41,096 bases of DNA from Rhodospirillaceae bacterium (GTDB lineage: Bacteria; Pseudomonadota; Alphaproteobacteria; Rhodospirillales; Rhodospirillaceae), in assembly GCA_947476925.1 (NCBI GenBank), contig CANJSF010000031.1, positions 1 to 41,096 on the forward strand. The letters are read 5' to 3'. The notes under the pieces were generated by a model. That model was given only the letters and a program-made list of their open reading frames with translations, was not told the origin of the DNA and made no database searches. A program made the translations under genes and the position numbers. Shown one piece after another: positions 33,093-40,744 of this stretch; within the stretch, counting starts at the first letter, position 1, and each line of letters begins with the position of its first letter.

Positions 33093-34226
33093 ATGAACAC
33101 AGACATCAAGATTGAAGCCGCAACGAGCGGCTTGGCAAGTCAGTTCCCAAGTTCTGGGCGTGTTTTTGTGCAACGCGCTGTCGGCGAATTGCGCGCCGGG
33201 CGCTCGGTTTTTCTCCGCTCTGGGCGCGAGGGCCTCATCGTTGTCGCGGCGGAAATGCTTGGCGGTACTTGCATCGCCGACAGCCCCGTTGCCAGCTTTG
33301 AAGGCCTTGGCTTGATTCTACCGGCCCCCCGATTGAACCACCTTGGCATCGCGAGTGACACGCCGGCTCATGTATCCTTGGCGGGCCTATCGGGCAGCGA
33401 GATTGACGCATTGTTGATCGCCGTGAATCCAACGCTGCCAGCAATAAAGCACAGGCCAGCCGCACGACTAGAGGCAATTGCTCTAGAACTCGTCAAGCGC
33501 GCGTTTCTGCTCCCAGCGGCGCTGATCCGTCCAAGCGAGAACGAAGACCTGGCTGACTTGGTCAAAGTCGAAGCCTCTGCGGTGGAAAACTTCCATGATG
33601 ATGCAGCTCGCGATTTGAAGATTGCGGCGCGAACCAAAATTCCACTAGCAGATGTTGCGGATGCTGAAATCGTAGTGTTTAACGGCGGCGATGGATTGCA
33701 CGATCAAGTCGCCATCATTGTCGGACAGCCCGACCCAAAATTGCCCGTCTTAACCCGCCTTCATTCGGCGTGCCTGACGGGAGACTTGTTTGGCAGCCTG
33801 AAATGCGATTGCGGGGAACAGCTTCGTCTGGCTGTGCGAGAAATCATGGCGGCCGGAGGAGGCGTGCTATTATATTTAGATCAAGAAGGTCGCGGAATCG
33901 GGCTGCTGAACAAGATTCGCGCCTACAGTCTTCAAGAACTTGGACACGACACTTTGGACGCGGACACCATACTCGGATATGGGCCCGATGAAAGACGATA
34001 TGGCGTTGCAAGCGCTATGCTCAAACTGCTCGGCTTTAAGAGCGTTGTGCTGATGACCAACAATCCCGATAAGATTTCAGCGCTGGAAGACTACGGTGTG
34101 AAAGTGCTGGGACATCGACGTCTCATGGGCAGGGTCAATCCCCACAACGAGTCGTACCTGGCGACGAAAGCTCATCGTGCCGGTCACTTGCTCGACACGC
34201 TGGGGCTCCAGGTCGCAGAAAAATAG
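33093..34226 (+). CDS. ribA: GTP cyclohydrolase II with a degenerate RibB-like N-terminal domain
   Basis: The 377-residue protein has a GCH II C-terminal half: zinc Cys residues in HSACLTGDLFGSLKCDCGEQ, catalytic DQEGRGIGLLNKIRAY (including the Tyr matching Tyr105 of E. coli RibA) and NPHNESYLATKAHRAGHLL. It opens the GTP imidazole ring to release formate and pyrophosphate. The first about 180 residues resemble the DHBP synthase (RibB) part of RibBA but shorter and decayed: the acidic DDEDRENEGDL loop is reduced to SGREGL, so RibB activity is unlikely. ATG 33093 is preferred over 33024, which would overlap the divergent gene. It converges on the creatininase-family gene with one base between stop codons. 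Confidence 0.9.
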   Translation: MNTDIKIEAATSGLASQFPSSGRVFVQRAVGELRAGRSVFLRSGREGLIVVAAEMLGGTCIADSPVASFEGLGLILPAPRLNHLGIASDTPAHVSLAGLSGSEIDALLIAVNPTLPAIKHRPAARLEAIALELVKRAFLLPAALIRPSENEDLADLVKVEASAVENFHDDAARDLKIAARTKIPLADVADAEIVVFNGGDGLHDQVAIIVGQPDPKLPVLTRLHSACLTGDLFGSLKCDCGEQLRLAVREIMAAGGGVLLYLDQEGRGIGLLNKIRAYSLQELGHDTLDADTILGYGPDERRYGVASAMLKLLGFKSVVLMTNNPDKISALEDYGVKVLGHRRLMGRVNPHNESYLATKAHRAGHLLDTLGLQVAEK

Positions 34227-34227
34227 A

Positions 34228-35001
34228 TTATCGCCGAAGCTCAATGCGAGTTGCTGCAATTTCGTGCAGCGTATTGAGCACGCTTTTCGCCGCATGATCG
34301 ACAAGCATCTGACCTAATTCTGCTGAAGCGAGATTGGGGCTGCCGATCCACCCCGCATTTCCGTCCATTGGCGCTAAGTCATCGATTCTCCAGCCCCAAT
34401 TGACCGGCCCTCGGGGAAACAAACTGGCCGACGGTGGTCGGGGTGGGCGTGCCTCCAGCAGTTGGGTCGCCACGAGCTGAGGCGCCAGATGCAGCATGAC
34501 AGAGGTTTCGATCCAGCCACCATGCACATCGTCGGCCACCGCAGCCGGTGGCACAAGCCCTGGCGGTAGACCGAAGTCGAGCCAATGAACGCTGGCCGCA
34601 AGCATGGCGAACCGCGTTCTTAGCTTTAAGGCGGCAATCGCGGCCGCCGCGACATTACCGCCATGTGCATTGAACAACACCATGCGCACAATGCCCGCAC
34701 GCGCCAGTCCCTCGCCAATGCTGACAATCTGCTCAATGACCTGTTCTGGTTCAGCACTCAGCGTGCCGGCATTGCTTGCGTGTTCCGAGGATGCTCCCAA
34801 CCACATCGCGGGCAACCGCAGTATGAGATCACTGCCTTGATCAAGTGCCGCCGCTTGGTTCAAGATTCCTTCAGCGATGATGCTGTCGGTGCCAAGTGGA
34901 AGGTGTGGCCCGTGGGCTTCCATCGCGCCGAGAGGCAAGACAGCCACCGCACCTGGGCCCGGGACATTAGACTGCGAAATATGTGAAAACGACACAAACA
35001 C
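34228..35001 (-). CDS. Creatininase-family amidohydrolase
   Basis: The 257-residue enzyme has the family metal ligands: LPLGAMEAHGPHLPLGTD (Glu, His, Asp), FNAHGGN (His) and DVHGGWIETSVML (His, Glu). Family members cleave cyclic or formyl amides: creatinine, the MftA peptide (MftE), and FAPy in archaeal riboflavin/F420 synthesis (ArfB). Beside a GTP cyclohydrolase and a RibD-type reductase, an amidohydrolase acting on a formylamino-pyrimidine or related amide is attractive, but that is inference. The GTG start at 35001 has AAGGAG at 35010-35015, which overlaps the stop of the upstream sulfatase-like gene. It is the last gene of a minus-strand operon. Confidence 0.88.
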   Translation of the reverse strand: MFVSFSHISQSNVPGPGAVAVLPLGAMEAHGPHLPLGTDSIIAEGILNQAAALDQGSDLILRLPAMWLGASSEHASNAGTLSAEPEQVIEQIVSIGEGLARAGIVRMVLFNAHGGNVAAAAIAALKLRTRFAMLAASVHWLDFGLPPGLVPPAAVADDVHGGWIETSVMLHLAPQLVATQLLEARPPRPPSASLFPRGPVNWGWRIDDLAPMDGNAGWIGSPNLASAELGQMLVDHAAKSVLNTLHEIAATRIELRR

Positions 35002-35013
35002 CAGGCAGGCTCC

Positions 35014-36621
35014 TTATGGCGCAATCGCCTGAGATGTACTCGTGATCTGGGGTTTCGCGAAAGCCTGGATAAAGCGCGAGCGCATGGAACTCATGGGCGC
35101 GATGGGGCTGTCGGCACTAGGTGTCATACCTTCGGTCCAACCTGTCCCCATTGCCGCTAGGATCCGTGAATCGCGGGCAATGATATGGACCGGCACTTCG
35201 CGAGCATCACTTCGCGACATAAAGCCGGCAGCCTGATGGTCACCTAAGACAATGAACAACATGTCGTCACGGCCGAAAGTCGAGATAAATGACATCAAGG
35301 TTTCCAAGGAGTAGTCGATCGACATGGCGTAGTATTGGCCGACACGTTGCGGTGTGCTCCAAACTTCGTCAACTGTTTCTGTGGTCCGGGCGGTATTGAA
35401 GACGACTCCATCGCCGATATGATCCCACGGCACAATTTTTGGTATTGGCGTCCACGGATGATGACTCGAGATCAGGGCAATTTCTGCCATAACGGGTTGC
35501 CGATCGATTTTAGCAAGCTCTTTCGCATGAAATGAAGCAAGGACAAACTGGTCCGCCATCGTCATGTAGGTGAACGGCTGCCCAGCATATCCCAAATTTG
35601 TGGCGTCGTAGATTTGACGATAGCCGAAGAATGCACCCTCCGACCATGCTCGCGTGATCTGAGGCATGACCGCAACTGTCCGCCAACCGCCGTCGCGGAA
35701 ATCGCCGATCAGCGTCCGCCGTTGACTCTTCACCAGTTCCGCATAGCGCTTCTGATTGTCCACCCAGACACCAGAAACAATGGTGCTGTGGGCGAGGTAG
35801 CTTTCCCCACCGTAGGTCGGCGATGTTAACCAGGCGCTTCGAGCTGAGAAACCGGCGGCCCCAACAACTCGTTCGAATTGCTGCAGGCGCGCGCGAACCA
35901 CTGGTGCGTAATCAGGCTGATCAAGCGCGCTGCGACCATAGGATTCCACAAAGACCAGAATTACATCGAGGCCAGCAAGCCCAGCCAGACGCCGATCCGC
36001 CGGAATGTTGCTGAATTCATCTTCTACCAGCGCGGCTCTAAAGCGGTCGGCCGTGCGCAAGCCCTCTTTAAAACGCGTCACATGATCGCCGATGAACGAT
36101 GTGGGGTTGGTATTTCCGATCGGCGTGAGCCCCGCGACGATCAGCGCCAAGCCAACGCTGACACCGATGGCACGTTGGGGCATTCCGCTTTGGACAGCCC
36201 CAACGGCTGCGAAAAGCGCGGTGGCGATGATGCTTAGCACCACAAAGAAACCGACGATGATACCGATCACCATCCACAAACCGTTGGTTTGAGAAAGGGT
36301 CTCAAGCGCAATTGGCAGCATCGTTAGGTCGGCCGAGGGATTGAATGGCCGTGCAAATGCGAAATAGGTTGCGATGTCAGCAGCCTTAAAAAGTATCAAG
36401 AGTGCCAATGCTAAAGTCGCGGTAAACCGCAGCGTTGACCTTATAGACAATGGGGCAAGTATAAGCGTCAATATCAGCACAGGTAATTCGATCGGAAGAC
36501 TTAGGAGCCACCGTCCTTGGAACGCCTCCAGGCGGTTGGGTGCGGCCATCGCAACGAACACTACGCATAGCGAGAAAACCCATTTTAGCAATTGCACCGC
36601 AGTGTCCTTGGTCGTCAACAT
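35014..36621 (-). CDS. LtaS-type sulfatase-fold membrane phosphotransferase
   Basis: The 535-residue protein starts with four or five transmembrane segments (residues about 10-160) followed by an extracytoplasmic alkaline-phosphatase/sulfatase-fold domain: VILVFVESYGRSAL, WLTSPTYGGESYLAH (Thr nucleophile as in LtaS, not the Cys/Ser of sulfatases), RTVAVMPQITRAW and FIVLGDHQAAGF (metal-binding DH). Such enzymes transfer phosphoglycerol, phosphoethanolamine or similar groups from lipids. The ATG at 36621 is preferred; earlier starts overlap the CDP-alcohol gene. It lies 50 bases after that gene and 12 before the creatininase-family gene, in one operon, so donor lipid and transferase are probably linked. 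Acceptor unknown. Confidence 0.85.
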   Translation of the reverse strand: MLTTKDTAVQLLKWVFSLCVVFVAMAAPNRLEAFQGRWLLSLPIELPVLILTLILAPLSIRSTLRFTATLALALLILFKAADIATYFAFARPFNPSADLTMLPIALETLSQTNGLWMVIGIIVGFFVVLSIIATALFAAVGAVQSGMPQRAIGVSVGLALIVAGLTPIGNTNPTSFIGDHVTRFKEGLRTADRFRAALVEDEFSNIPADRRLAGLAGLDVILVFVESYGRSALDQPDYAPVVRARLQQFERVVGAAGFSARSAWLTSPTYGGESYLAHSTIVSGVWVDNQKRYAELVKSQRRTLIGDFRDGGWRTVAVMPQITRAWSEGAFFGYRQIYDATNLGYAGQPFTYMTMADQFVLASFHAKELAKIDRQPVMAEIALISSHHPWTPIPKIVPWDHIGDGVVFNTARTTETVDEVWSTPQRVGQYYAMSIDYSLETLMSFISTFGRDDMLFIVLGDHQAAGFMSRSDAREVPVHIIARDSRILAAMGTGWTEGMTPSADSPIAPMSSMRSRFIQAFAKPQITSTSQAIAP

Positions 36622-36671
36622 TGTGATTTCGCCATTTGTCACGTCCGTGAGTCTTGATGTTCCAAACCAAT

Positions 36672-37382
36672 TTACGGACGGGTTTGCGCGCGCAAGGTCC
36701 ATAGTGTGTCGGTGACGAAGGAGTATATCAGTAGTGCAAGCGCGACAGCTGCAGCAAGAGTGCTGAAGGGGGGTGTGACGGCCGGGGCCAGCAGTACGGT
36801 CAGTGTTACGCCTTGAAATACAGCGATGATCTTTCGGCGCTGCGACGGCGGTAACGGACTGCTGATGGGAGGAAATACCATCCCCGCCCCAAGGAAAACG
36901 TAACGTAGTGCGCCGCCAACGAGTATCCAAGCTCCGGCTTTATCGAGCATCAACGCGGCGAAACTCAGAAGGAGAATTTGGAGTGCGTCAACCTCCATAT
37001 CGAAGCGAGCTCCGAATGGCGATTCCATGCTCAGTTTCCGCGCTACATAACCGTCGAGTCCGTCCAGTAATCGCTCCAAAATCGCAAGCGCACAAAAAAA
37101 CCAGGCCAGCGCCGCCGGCATAGCAATTCTGTTCACGACCAACTCAAGTACAAGGCCAGCGAACAAGCACACGAATAGAAGGCGAGCTAACGTCACCGTA
37201 TTTGCAAGGCCGAACCTCGAGTACGGGTGAAAGGCGTCAATGCGCATGACGATGATGGACGCAGCCAGCCCGTAGGATACCAGCGCGCCGACCAAGAAGG
37301 TCCCATTGAACAGTTCAAAGGTCGAGATGACCCCTGATGCTATCGTCAATACCAGCCCGCCAATAGCTACTATTCTGACCAC
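36672..37382 (-). CDS. CDP-alcohol phosphatidyltransferase
   Basis: The 236-residue integral membrane protein carries the full CDP-alcohol motif DGLDGYVAR-x8-GARFDMEVD with all acidic residues intact. Flanking hydrophobic segments make about six to seven helices. It would transfer a phosphoalcohol or phosphatidyl group from a CDP-linked donor to an alcohol or lipid, as in phosphatidylinositol, phosphatidylserine or archaetidyl synthesis. GTG at 37382 is chosen because AAGGAG lies 5 bases upstream at 37388-37393; an in-frame ATG at 37406 has no ribosome-binding site. It is the first gene of the minus operon and sits next to an IS6 remnant. In the cluster it could couple the pathway product to a lipid. 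Confidence 0.88.
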   Translation of the reverse strand: MVRIVAIGGLVLTIASGVISTFELFNGTFLVGALVSYGLAASIIVMRIDAFHPYSRFGLANTVTLARLLFVCLFAGLVLELVVNRIAMPAALAWFFCALAILERLLDGLDGYVARKLSMESPFGARFDMEVDALQILLLSFAALMLDKAGAWILVGGALRYVFLGAGMVFPPISSPLPPSQRRKIIAVFQGVTLTVLLAPAVTPPFSTLAAAVALALLIYSFVTDTLWTLRAQTRP

Positions 37383-37387
37383 CTCTG

Positions 37388-37393
37388 CTCCTT
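37388..37393 (-). promoter_or_regulatory. Ribosome-binding site deciding the GTG start
   Basis: AAGGAG on the minus strand, 5 bases before GTG at 37382, makes that codon a better start than the ATG at 37406. Confidence 0.6.
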
Positions 37394-37449
37394 CCAATGT
37401 CCTCATCCAACACTGGTAACAGGCATTGTCACGTTGTCGCCGAAGACCG

Positions 37450-37656
37450 TTAGGCCCCAGTTTCTTCGATTAGTTGAGCAGTCGCAACCGCCGTCAGCCA
37501 AGTGTCCATCGCCGCCGCCCGGAAGGTTCGGTGCGTTCGTGCGGATATCATTTGACGTTGGACGTTGCCGGTATCGGAGACGGCTGCGTGAGTGGAGAAA
37601 AATCTCCGGGCTGAGCCTGGGCTCTTGAAGCCCTGCATCTTGTGTTCTCGTCGCCG
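37450..37656 (-). pseudogene. IS6-family transposase C-terminal fragment
   Basis: The frame reads RRREHKMQGFKSPGSARRFF, then NVQRQMISARTHRTFRAAAM, which is the C-terminal end of IS6/IS26-type DDE transposases. An in-frame stop lies just before the RRR and no catalytic DDE part is visible upstream, so only the last about 68 codons remain. It lies 67 bases upstream of the CDP-alcohol gene start. Confidence 0.8.
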
Positions 37657-37936
37657 TTACCGACCTTAGAAGCCTTATGGCGCTGCTGGGATGATAGCCC
37701 TTCCGGCGAAGCATGCCTGATCGTAAAGATGACACGTAGCCATGGCAGATCGAACGTCAGTTCATCTCCTTCGTTCGGTGATGGCCCGAGTTCAAAACTA
37801 AACCCCAGGGCCAAAAGTAGGTTATATCGAATGGGTAGTTTCCGACCCTGGCTTCCCCGACGGCTCAAATGGGACTGTTGAATTTGACTGCCTGGGCGCG
37901 CGAACGATCCGAAGTCGATGATTCAGGAGCTAAAGT
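37657..37936. other. Region between IS6 fragment and the ene-reductase
   Basis: No gene is supported with confidence. A minus-strand frame (37548-37868) has a protein-like first part (LLLALGFSFELGPSPNEGDE, then LTFDLPWLRVIFTIRH) that I cannot place; it runs into the transposase remnant and may be a truncated gene. AGGAGC near 37925 is the ribosome-binding site of the next gene. Confidence 0.3.
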
Positions 37937-39085
37937 ATGAAGAATTCAAATTTCACGCGCTCAATTAGCGCGCTGTTCGAGCCCACGCAGGTTGGCGTTT
38001 TCAAGCTCCGCAATCGTATTGTTATGGCCCCGCTCACCCGAAATCGGGCCGGGGCCGGACTCGTGCCTGGGCCTTTTGCTGCCGAATATTACGCCCAACG
38101 CGCTGCCGCCGGCCTGATCATTGCTGAAGCCACACAGATTTCTGCTCAGGCACAAGGCTACGCCGACACACCGGGCTGTTATACAGACGACCAGGTTCGA
38201 GGTTGGCAAAGCGTAACGAATGCTGTGCACGCCGCAGGCGGCACCATCGTCGTTCAATTGTGGCACACTGGCCGCGTTTCCCACACGAGCTTTCAAACGG
38301 GTGGCCAGGCGCCCGTAGGCCCTTCCGCAGTACGTGCAAAAACCAAGACCTTTGTGGCCGGGCAGGGGTTCATCGACGTATCGATGCCCCGCGCGCTCGA
38401 CCTAGGCGAAATTCCAGGCATTATCGAGGACTTCCGGCTGGCCGCCACTCGCGCTATCGAGGCTGGATTTGACGGCGTCGAACTTCACGGCGCGCATGGC
38501 TATCTGCTCGATGCCTTCCTGCGAGATGGGACCAACCATCGGACCGATCAATACGGTGGCCCTATTGAGAACCGCGCAAGACTGCTCATTGAGGTTGCCC
38601 AGGCATGCGCAGAGGCTATTGGAAACAATCGCTTGGGCGTTCGGCTCTCCCCGGTTTCCACGGCAGGTGATTCTCGCGACAGTAATCCGCAGGCGCTTTT
38701 CAATCATGTGGTCGAGCGCCTGAATCCGCTTGGTTTGGCTTATATCCACATCGTCGAGGGTGAGACTGGCGGGGCGAGGGATAGCATTGCCTTCGACTAT
38801 GCCGCGCTCCGCGATCGTTTCGATGGCGTATGGATGGTCAACAACGGCTATGACCGGCAGATGGCGATTGACGCTGTGGCGAGCGGCCGCGCCGACTTGG
38901 TGTCGTTCGGACGCCTGTTCATGGCTAATCCGGACTTGGTTGAGCGTTTAAGAGCGAATGGTCCGCTCAACAAACTTATGAATCAGGAAACGTTTTATGG
39001 CGGCGGCGCCCATGGATACGTCGATTACCCAACTTTGGAACAAAGCCGCGCAGGAAATGACGGCGCCAAAAAGACTGCGTCCTGA
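37937..39085 (+). CDS. Old yellow enzyme-family ene-reductase (alkene reductase)
   Basis: The 382-residue FMN TIM-barrel enzyme has NRIVMAPLTRNRA at the N-terminus, VQLWHTGRVSH, the ELHGAHGYLLDAFL segment with the substrate-anion-binding His pair, RTDQYGGPIENRARLL, and GYDRQMAIDAV/DLVSFGRLFMANPDL for the FMN phosphate site. It is of the NemA/XenB/OYE class, reducing activated C=C bonds of enones, nitro-esters or xenobiotics with NAD(P)H. It is flanked by transposase remnants on both sides and has no visible operon partner. It may serve detoxification or catabolism of unsaturated compounds. The physiological substrate cannot be read. Confidence 0.93.
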   Translation: MKNSNFTRSISALFEPTQVGVFKLRNRIVMAPLTRNRAGAGLVPGPFAAEYYAQRAAAGLIIAEATQISAQAQGYADTPGCYTDDQVRGWQSVTNAVHAAGGTIVVQLWHTGRVSHTSFQTGGQAPVGPSAVRAKTKTFVAGQGFIDVSMPRALDLGEIPGIIEDFRLAATRAIEAGFDGVELHGAHGYLLDAFLRDGTNHRTDQYGGPIENRARLLIEVAQACAEAIGNNRLGVRLSPVSTAGDSRDSNPQALFNHVVERLNPLGLAYIHIVEGETGGARDSIAFDYAALRDRFDGVWMVNNGYDRQMAIDAVASGRADLVSFGRLFMANPDLVERLRANGPLNKLMNQETFYGGGAHGYVDYPTLEQSRAGNDGAKKTAS

Positions 39086-39108
39086 TCTCTAGGAAAATCT
39101 GAAACTAT

Positions 39109-39282
39109 CCTTCGCTCCACGAACAGCCACATTTCTGAATGGCTGGTCGTGATGGGTTGTGCCTTCCGTTTAACCCGTCCCCATGTCTGCTCGAGTACCG
39201 GCACTTGATGCCGCAGCGCAATATTCTCAGCCTCAAGACGGCCTTGCGATTTGAAGGCTGACGTCAGAATATAAAGCAGCAT
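39109..39282 (-). pseudogene. N-terminal fragment of an integrase-core transposase
   Basis: The minus-strand frame from ATG 39282 reads MLLYILTSAFKSQGRLEAEN followed by IALRHQVPVL, the typical start of IS481/IS3-like transposases with an rve domain (AEN-x-ALRHQL-x-VL). It degrades after about 58 codons into sequence overlapping the end of the ene-reductase gene, and no catalytic domain follows. It is a transposon scar. Confidence 0.7.
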
Positions 39283-39371
39283 TTTGAAATGCGCGCCCAT
39301 CTCCTTTCGGCTTAGCCTTGATCCTAGCGCCTTTCAGGCCGGGTGAGGTTTTTGGAAGGTACAAGAACAGC

Positions 39372-39404
39372 ATGAAGGAGAACACAATGAAGGAGAACAG
39401 AGTG
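39372..39404 (+). promoter_or_regulatory. Tandem start codons with repeated ribosome-binding sites
   Basis: ATGAAGGAGAAC occurs twice in a row (39372 and 39387), followed by AGAGTG. The AAGGAG at 39375-39380 is ideally placed for ATG 39387, and the one at 39390-39395 for GTG 39402. The start of the SUMF1-fold gene is therefore ambiguous among three in-frame codons. Confidence 0.5.
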
Positions 39405-40439
39405 ACCCAGTGGAACGAACCTCGGCTCGCGCGGCGGCATGGCAGTTTGGCTGCAACCCTGCTGCTGGCCTTGGGCGGTCTGCTGCTCTTCTCCGTGGCC
39501 GTCCAGGCTCAGGGACCGGCGCCCGGCAGCGTGTTACGCGACTGCGATCAGTGTCCGGAGATGGTGGTGATTCCCCCCGGCTCGTTCCAGATGGGGTCTA
39601 CCCCGGAAGAGACGGATCGGGAGAGTATGCCCCCACTCTACGCGGCAAACGAAAAGCCGCGTCATCAAGTGACCATCCAAAAAGCGTTCGCAATCGGCAA
39701 GGTCGAAATTACAAAGGCTCAATATTCTGCCTTTGCAGCCGCAACACAGCGCGACGACGGATTCTTTTGCCGCATCTATGACAGCAAGGGCGTACTCTTC
39801 GTAACCACCCCGGGCAAGACCTGGAAGGATCCCGGATTTCCACAAACAGACGACCATCCGGTCGTGTGCGTTAGCTGGGACGATGCGGCGGCTTACGCAA
39901 ACTGGCTGTCGTCGAAGACAGGAAAAAAATACCGCCTGCCAAGTGAAGCCGAATGGGAATATGCGGCACGGGGAGGAACGGCAACCGCCCGCTGGTGGGG
40001 TGATGCTGTCGATGGTGCTTGCACTTACGCCAATGTCGGAGACCTCGACGCTGGAGACGGGCCGTACCTTTGGGGCAAAACCGGAGCGCCGGTCACCTAC
40101 GATTTGAAAGGTGGCGAAAGGCTCGTACGGTGCCGTGATGGTTATGTGTTCACGGCGCCGGTCGAACGATACAAGCCGAACGCCTACGGCCTGTACGACA
40201 TGCTCGGCAACGCTTGGGAATGGGTCGCGGACTGCCGGCACGATACCTATGCCGGCGCGCCGACGGATGGCTCGGCCTGGGACGCGGCGGCGTCGCAATG
40301 TATTTCAGGCTTTCGCGTGAACCGCGGCGCCTCCTGGGCGCATTTTCCCTGGGGCATCCGCGCTGCGCTGCGGAACACTAATCCGGCAGATAGCCGGTTC
40401 TACACGCAAGGGTTCCGCATCGCCCGCGAGATGGACTGA
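39387..40439 (+). CDS. Secreted SUMF1/formylglycine-generating-fold protein without catalytic Cys
   Basis: The 350-residue protein has a basic N-terminus and a signal segment (LAATLLLALGGLLLFSVAVQ) and a complete SUMF1-type domain: MVVIPPGSFQMGSTPEE, AIGKVEITKAQYSAFAAAT, CVSWDDAAAYANWLSSKTGK, YRLPSEAEWEYAARGGT, GLYDMLGNAWEWVADC and a final RGASWAHFPWGIRAALRN. In true formylglycine-generating enzymes the last block has two catalytic Cys; here there are none, so the enzyme cannot activate sulfatases. Secreted members of this fold act in binding, nonribosomal chemistry or as unknowns. It is not linked to the LtaS-like gene, which uses Thr and needs no formylglycine. It follows the transposase scar. 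Confidence 0.85.
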   Translation: MKENRVTQWNEPRLARRHGSLAATLLLALGGLLLFSVAVQAQGPAPGSVLRDCDQCPEMVVIPPGSFQMGSTPEETDRESMPPLYAANEKPRHQVTIQKAFAIGKVEITKAQYSAFAAATQRDDGFFCRIYDSKGVLFVTTPGKTWKDPGFPQTDDHPVVCVSWDDAAAYANWLSSKTGKKYRLPSEAEWEYAARGGTATARWWGDAVDGACTYANVGDLDAGDGPYLWGKTGAPVTYDLKGGERLVRCRDGYVFTAPVERYKPNAYGLYDMLGNAWEWVADCRHDTYAGAPTDGSAWDAAASQCISGFRVNRGASWAHFPWGIRAALRNTNPADSRFYTQGFRIAREMD

Positions 40440-40744
40440 TACCAACGGCCTCAAGGATCGACCGTTGCCCAGGGACGCATGGTGATGGCAGTCACGCGGT
40501 CTGGGTCAGCGGAGAAGACTCTCCAGGCGCCGCAGGACTTGTCGATGACTCGGTGAATCATTGGCCAGCAAGCACGGCCAAGCTCCACGCTGGCATTCGA
40601 GACTTCGCATTCCGCTCACTTCAGTCGCGGTAGCGACGCTTATAATAATTGTAATCGCCTAAATGATTGGAATTGGCGAAACAACGACTTCTCAAATTAA
40701 ACCAATTTTCGCCGCGCTTTCGACGGATGGCGATTCGACAGGTG
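40440..40744. other. 305-base intergenic region before the FAD protein
   Basis: No gene is supported. Weak inverted repeats occur: CAACGG/CCGTTG (40443-40448, 40462-40467) and GTCGC-GGTA-GCGAC (40624-40637). The second is followed by an AT-rich stretch and could end one of the two flanking convergent genes. An open plus-strand stretch of about 60 codons has no start signal. Confidence 0.3.

Noticed and set aside
28615-37382. Housekeeping riboflavin operon
   Set aside because: RibE, RibH and the RibD deaminase are missing, the RibB part is degenerate, no FMN riboswitch-like leader is seen, and glycosyl, methyl and lipid enzymes are interleaved.
35014-40439. SUMF1-like protein as activator of the sulfatase-fold protein
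   Set aside because: The sulfatase-fold protein has an LtaS-type Thr nucleophile and no CxPxR motif, and the SUMF1-like protein lacks the catalytic Cys residues.
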